From positions 6,924,016 to 6,988,015 of the forward strand of contig WARS01000011.1 of assembly GCA_008933995.1 (NCBI GenBank): a stretch of 64,000 nt of DNA. Direction: 5' to 3'. Below the pieces are notes generated by a model, which saw only the letters and a list, made by a program, of their open reading frames with translations, made no database searches and had not been told where the DNA came from. Positions 60,909 through 64,000 of this stretch are shown here, in pieces; position 1 is the first letter of the stretch; the number at the start of each line of letters is the position of its first letter. This DNA comes from Datnioides undecimradiatus (taxonomy: Eukaryota; Chordata; Actinopteri; Lobotiformes; Datnioididae). Both the position numbers and the translations under genes were made by a program.

Positions 60909-61587
60909 CCAACAGTAAATAAAGCAGTGCAGGCAGGTCACAATCACAGTAAACCACACAAATGACTACCATCTGTCTCTTTGTCTTTGCCTGTAGAGTC
61001 AATGAGCCTCACTGGCAACAGTTCATACTACACTGCCCAAACACAATAACATTCAACACCATGGTTTAAAAAAATGAAACGCTAAAATATCTGTGAAGGG
61101 GTACAGGCTATTCATTATTCCTTCCCCTCTCTCTTATCACTTTCTCGTTTCCTTTTTCCCAACACCGTCCCTCCTTCTCTTCCTGTAAATGAGTGATTTA
61201 TCAGCCTTAATTGCTGGCAGTGGTTCATGTGGTCATGTGACCGCAACATGACAGCATGTGATAAATACACCCTGCAAATTAAACCCTGCTTTGCAAACAG
61301 AAACACGGCGTTGCTTGCATCGCATCTGCAGAGCCAGACTGTGTTCGGGTGCTGACAAAAATAGAGTTGGTCTAATAAAAGCACCGCTTTAAAAACAAAA
61401 TCTCAGCTCACGATGTGCTTTAAAAGCAAAATGCTGTCGTAATAAAAGACATTTATCAAAGTGCGGCAAAAGGCATAAGGAAGAAATGTACAATCAATAA
61501 TGATAGACCAAGTAAATCTATTCTTATAAGGTGTTTCACAACAGTGCTCCATAAACACTGAATGAACACACATACACGCACACACAA

Positions 61588-61610
61588 ACACACACACACA
61601 CACACACACA
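61588..61610. repeat. (CA)n microsatellite
   Basis: About 11 units after interrupted CA sequence. Confidence 0.93.
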
Positions 61611-63079
61611 GCCTACAGTAGAATATATCACTGTGGCTCACATGTGTTTCCTCCTCTCAGCGCTCAGCAGCAGGATGCTGACTGAAGGGCCTGCAGTGCT
61701 CAGTTCATGCATCTTATTGTTACATGGAGCCAGTTCTCAGCCACTGACCTTTTTATTCACCGCACTATACATTGTTAAAATAATGTATGAGGTGTCTCAG
61801 CCAAAGCCACTTCATTGTGTTGTGTTATACGCATACGTGTGTTTGTGTGTGTGTGTGTAGTGATGGGGGGTTGTGTGTTTCTGTGTGCAGCTTAGATGGA
61901 TTTGTGCAAAACGTACTAAACGTGAATGCACAGAAGCAATGCACTTGTTTGATGGTAGGAAAATGAAGAAAAAGCATTAAAAAACTGGTTGAGTGTGTGT
62001 GCGAGTGTGTGTGCAGTGACTTACAACATCTACGTATAATTCTGCATGTTGTGAATGGTAAATGTAGATTCACATCCTCGATAGTGTTGTGTATGTCCCG
62101 TTGACATCCTGTGTTCTTTGTTTATAGACCGGCAGTAAAACACATTTATTGCTGTGCGTTTCCTGCTGTCATGTGACAAATGCTTTTTCTAAATCTAAAG
62201 TAGTCTTGGCTATTGTGGGTTCAAAATTACAAAGCAGAGAGAAAAAGTACACTCAAATAAAATAAAATAAAACAAAAAGACAGAAATAAAAATGTGCAGG
62301 CAACAAGATGAAAATAAATAATCACGTATCTTACTCTTATTATTATTCTTTATTCTTAGCTTAATATTTTTGAGATGGTTTTGAAAATCACAATGGAGTT
62401 TAACCTGCTCTCAGGCTGTCACGGCACAGACACTAAGCAATTATGGGAATTCTGCACAAATGCAGCATGCACAAACAGAAAAGCATATTAATAATAATAA
62501 TATAATCTTTGTTCACCCCATTTATCAAAAAACATTTTGTGATCTTTTCTGTTGTGTTAATAAATATCTAAAATACAGCTTACAAATGAGCTTGTCATTT
62601 CTTTAAGGTCATATAAATACAATTTATCCATCTAGCGGCGTGCACTGGGATCTGCCACCACATTGGTGCCACACTAATCTCTTTTTCTGATGAAAGACAT
62701 AATTCAGTAAGACAGAATGAGAAAGTAAGAGACAGACAGAGAGGAGGGACAGACACAGACAGTAGATAGAGAAGCATGGAGCCAATCTTGCTGCCTACCT
62801 GACAGACTGTCTGTCTACCTGCAACATGTTAAACATTTGACCTCTGCAGGAGCCGAACTAACAATGGGACAAGATGATTTCACAGTTTTGGACAACAATG
62901 CGAGCATCTATTGAAAAATGGTGTGTGTGTGTTTGTGCTTGTGTATTTTATATTGTCTATTTTCTGCAGGTTTGCATATTGCATATATGAATGTTTGTGT
63001 ATAAAAAGGTAACGGGGGGAGGGACAGCAGAGTGACTCCGGCACCTCTGCACCTTCCTTTCCTCCTCCTTATTTATTTG

Positions 63080-63260
63080 TCTGTATTAGTTAGCTCCTTC
63101 TCAGCACTTAAAATTAATGTCATCCAGCAGAAAATAGAGGCTGAAAGCTAAAATTCAGCACTTTCCCAGCAGCCTGGTTATTTATCAAGCTAACAAGGAG
63201 AAGATGCATCCCGTTTCAGCCAGGCCCAGGAAATATGTGCCATTAAAGCCCAGAGCTAGT
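63080..63260. promoter_or_regulatory. Complex repeat-free block, possible conserved element
   Basis: Includes TTAGTTAGCTCC, TTAAAATTAATGTCATCC, GAAAGCTAAAATTCAGC and GGTTATTTATCAAGC in mixed sequence. CAGCA recurs several times. Low-confidence texture call. Confidence 0.2.
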
Positions 63261-64000
63261 GTTTGAGAGCCGGGGAATAAAAGTGAGGGTGTCAGGAAGA
63301 GGGGATGGACGGCATCGCTGGCAATATGGATGCAGAGAGACCAGCAGACACATTTATATAAAGGACAACAGATACACTCGAGCAGAAGCATGAGGAGTGA
63401 GAGGAAACACACATTCTGTCTACGAACAGTGGAGCCACAATGCATATTCTGCATGAGCTGCATGTGTGTATATGAAGTGCTGATTCGCTCATGGCTATAA
63501 AAGACTATCCTTTAGGGGATACAGAAGACATAGTTTGGAGCTTTGAATAAATCATGTGCTGGCAGAGTGAGCTTAGCACTAATTTTCTCTTTAGGAGCAG
63601 AGTGTTAAAACACGTCCCGAGGACTGTTGGTATTGTGCCGTGTTAACATCTCTATAGCATCAGGAGCTAACGCCAGAGTGTTGGAATTCAATTAGACACT
63701 GGGTGCAACGCTAAGCAGCTAGCATTGGGGCAGTCACCGCAGGGAAGGGAGAGGAGGGGATGGTGACGCGAGGGGAGCAAGGAAGGAGTTTGTGTGTGTG
63801 AGCGCCTGTGTGTGTGTAAGAAGAAGGAAGCTGCAGGCGAGAGGAAGGCCCTGGGCTGCTGGCTGCGGTGATTCAGGGGAATACATTATATCACACTAAC
63901 CCCCGGCTGATCATGAGTTCCACTCTCAATCATGCTGTGAACACAGAGTCACAACCTGAGGACAACAGTGGCTCTGAGGCTCAAGCACACACATACAGAC

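Larger units (their letters stand above)
32891..64000. other. Intergenic DNA downstream of wwox (no gene recognised)
   Basis: I see no exon, RNA gene or intact mobile-element gene in these 31 kb. In tetrapods WWOX is followed by a large gene-poor interval and then MAF on the opposite strand, so this may be the wwox side of the wwox-maf desert; that synteny is inferred and cannot be seen here. The intervals 33000-33660, 34000-35260, 36350-37300, 46200-48500, 53100-54950 and 61900-62900 contain ordinary single-copy-looking sequence with nothing I can name. Other sites and repeats are listed separately. Confidence 0.7.

Noticed and set aside
1-64000. CRISPR arrays, tRNA or rRNA genes, bacterial operons, autonomous transposons
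   Set aside because: No regular direct-repeat/spacer arrays, no cloverleaf or A/B-box pairs, and no transposase or reverse-transcriptase motif was seen on either strand.

Overview
This is vertebrate, almost certainly teleost (probably percomorph), nuclear DNA. CA/GT microsatellites are dense on both strands. Several dispersed elements read like common fish repeats. There is no prokaryotic gene organisation. One coding exon can be supported: the last exon of wwox (WW domain-containing oxidoreductase), plus strand, 32440-32631. Its 63 residues plus stop match the C-terminus of vertebrate WWOX as I remember it ([29 protein letters not shown]), and it follows a good splice acceptor in phase 0.

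Layout. Positions 1-32439 are the 3' part of the last wwox intron, the counterpart of the giant human intron 8 that spans the fragile site FRA16D. It holds microsatellites, purine-rich tracts, a perfect 16-bp hairpin (311-346), a degenerate ~31-bp tandem repeat between two long dinucleotide arrays (18724-18882), remnants of fish dispersed repeats (about 11097, 20024, 23084 and 29130) and stretches of complex, enhancer-like sequence. Positions 32632-32890 are a short purine-rich 3' UTR with two AATAAA signals. Positions 32891-64000 carry no gene I can recognise. In tetrapods this side of WWOX is the gene desert leading to MAF. If synteny holds, the DNA here is a likely place for long-range maf regulatory elements.

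The most notable non-coding signal is a 14-bp near-perfect CRE-type Maf recognition element (41152-41165, one mismatch) in the presumed wwox-maf interval. Others are a perfect DR1 nuclear-receptor site (58420-58432), three tandem DR1-spaced half-sites ending in an SF-1/ERR-type extended site (18127-18149), a 24-bp tandem duplication carrying CCAAT boxes (52426-52473), a triplicated AGCATTCAG motif (50537-50632), a CTCF-like core (56526-56540) and a possible in-phase cryptic terminal exon at 28339-28668.

I found no tRNA, rRNA, CRISPR, intact transposase or reverse transcriptase, and no clear novel multi-gene system. All regulatory and conserved-element calls come from reading motifs by eye and have not been tested by alignment.
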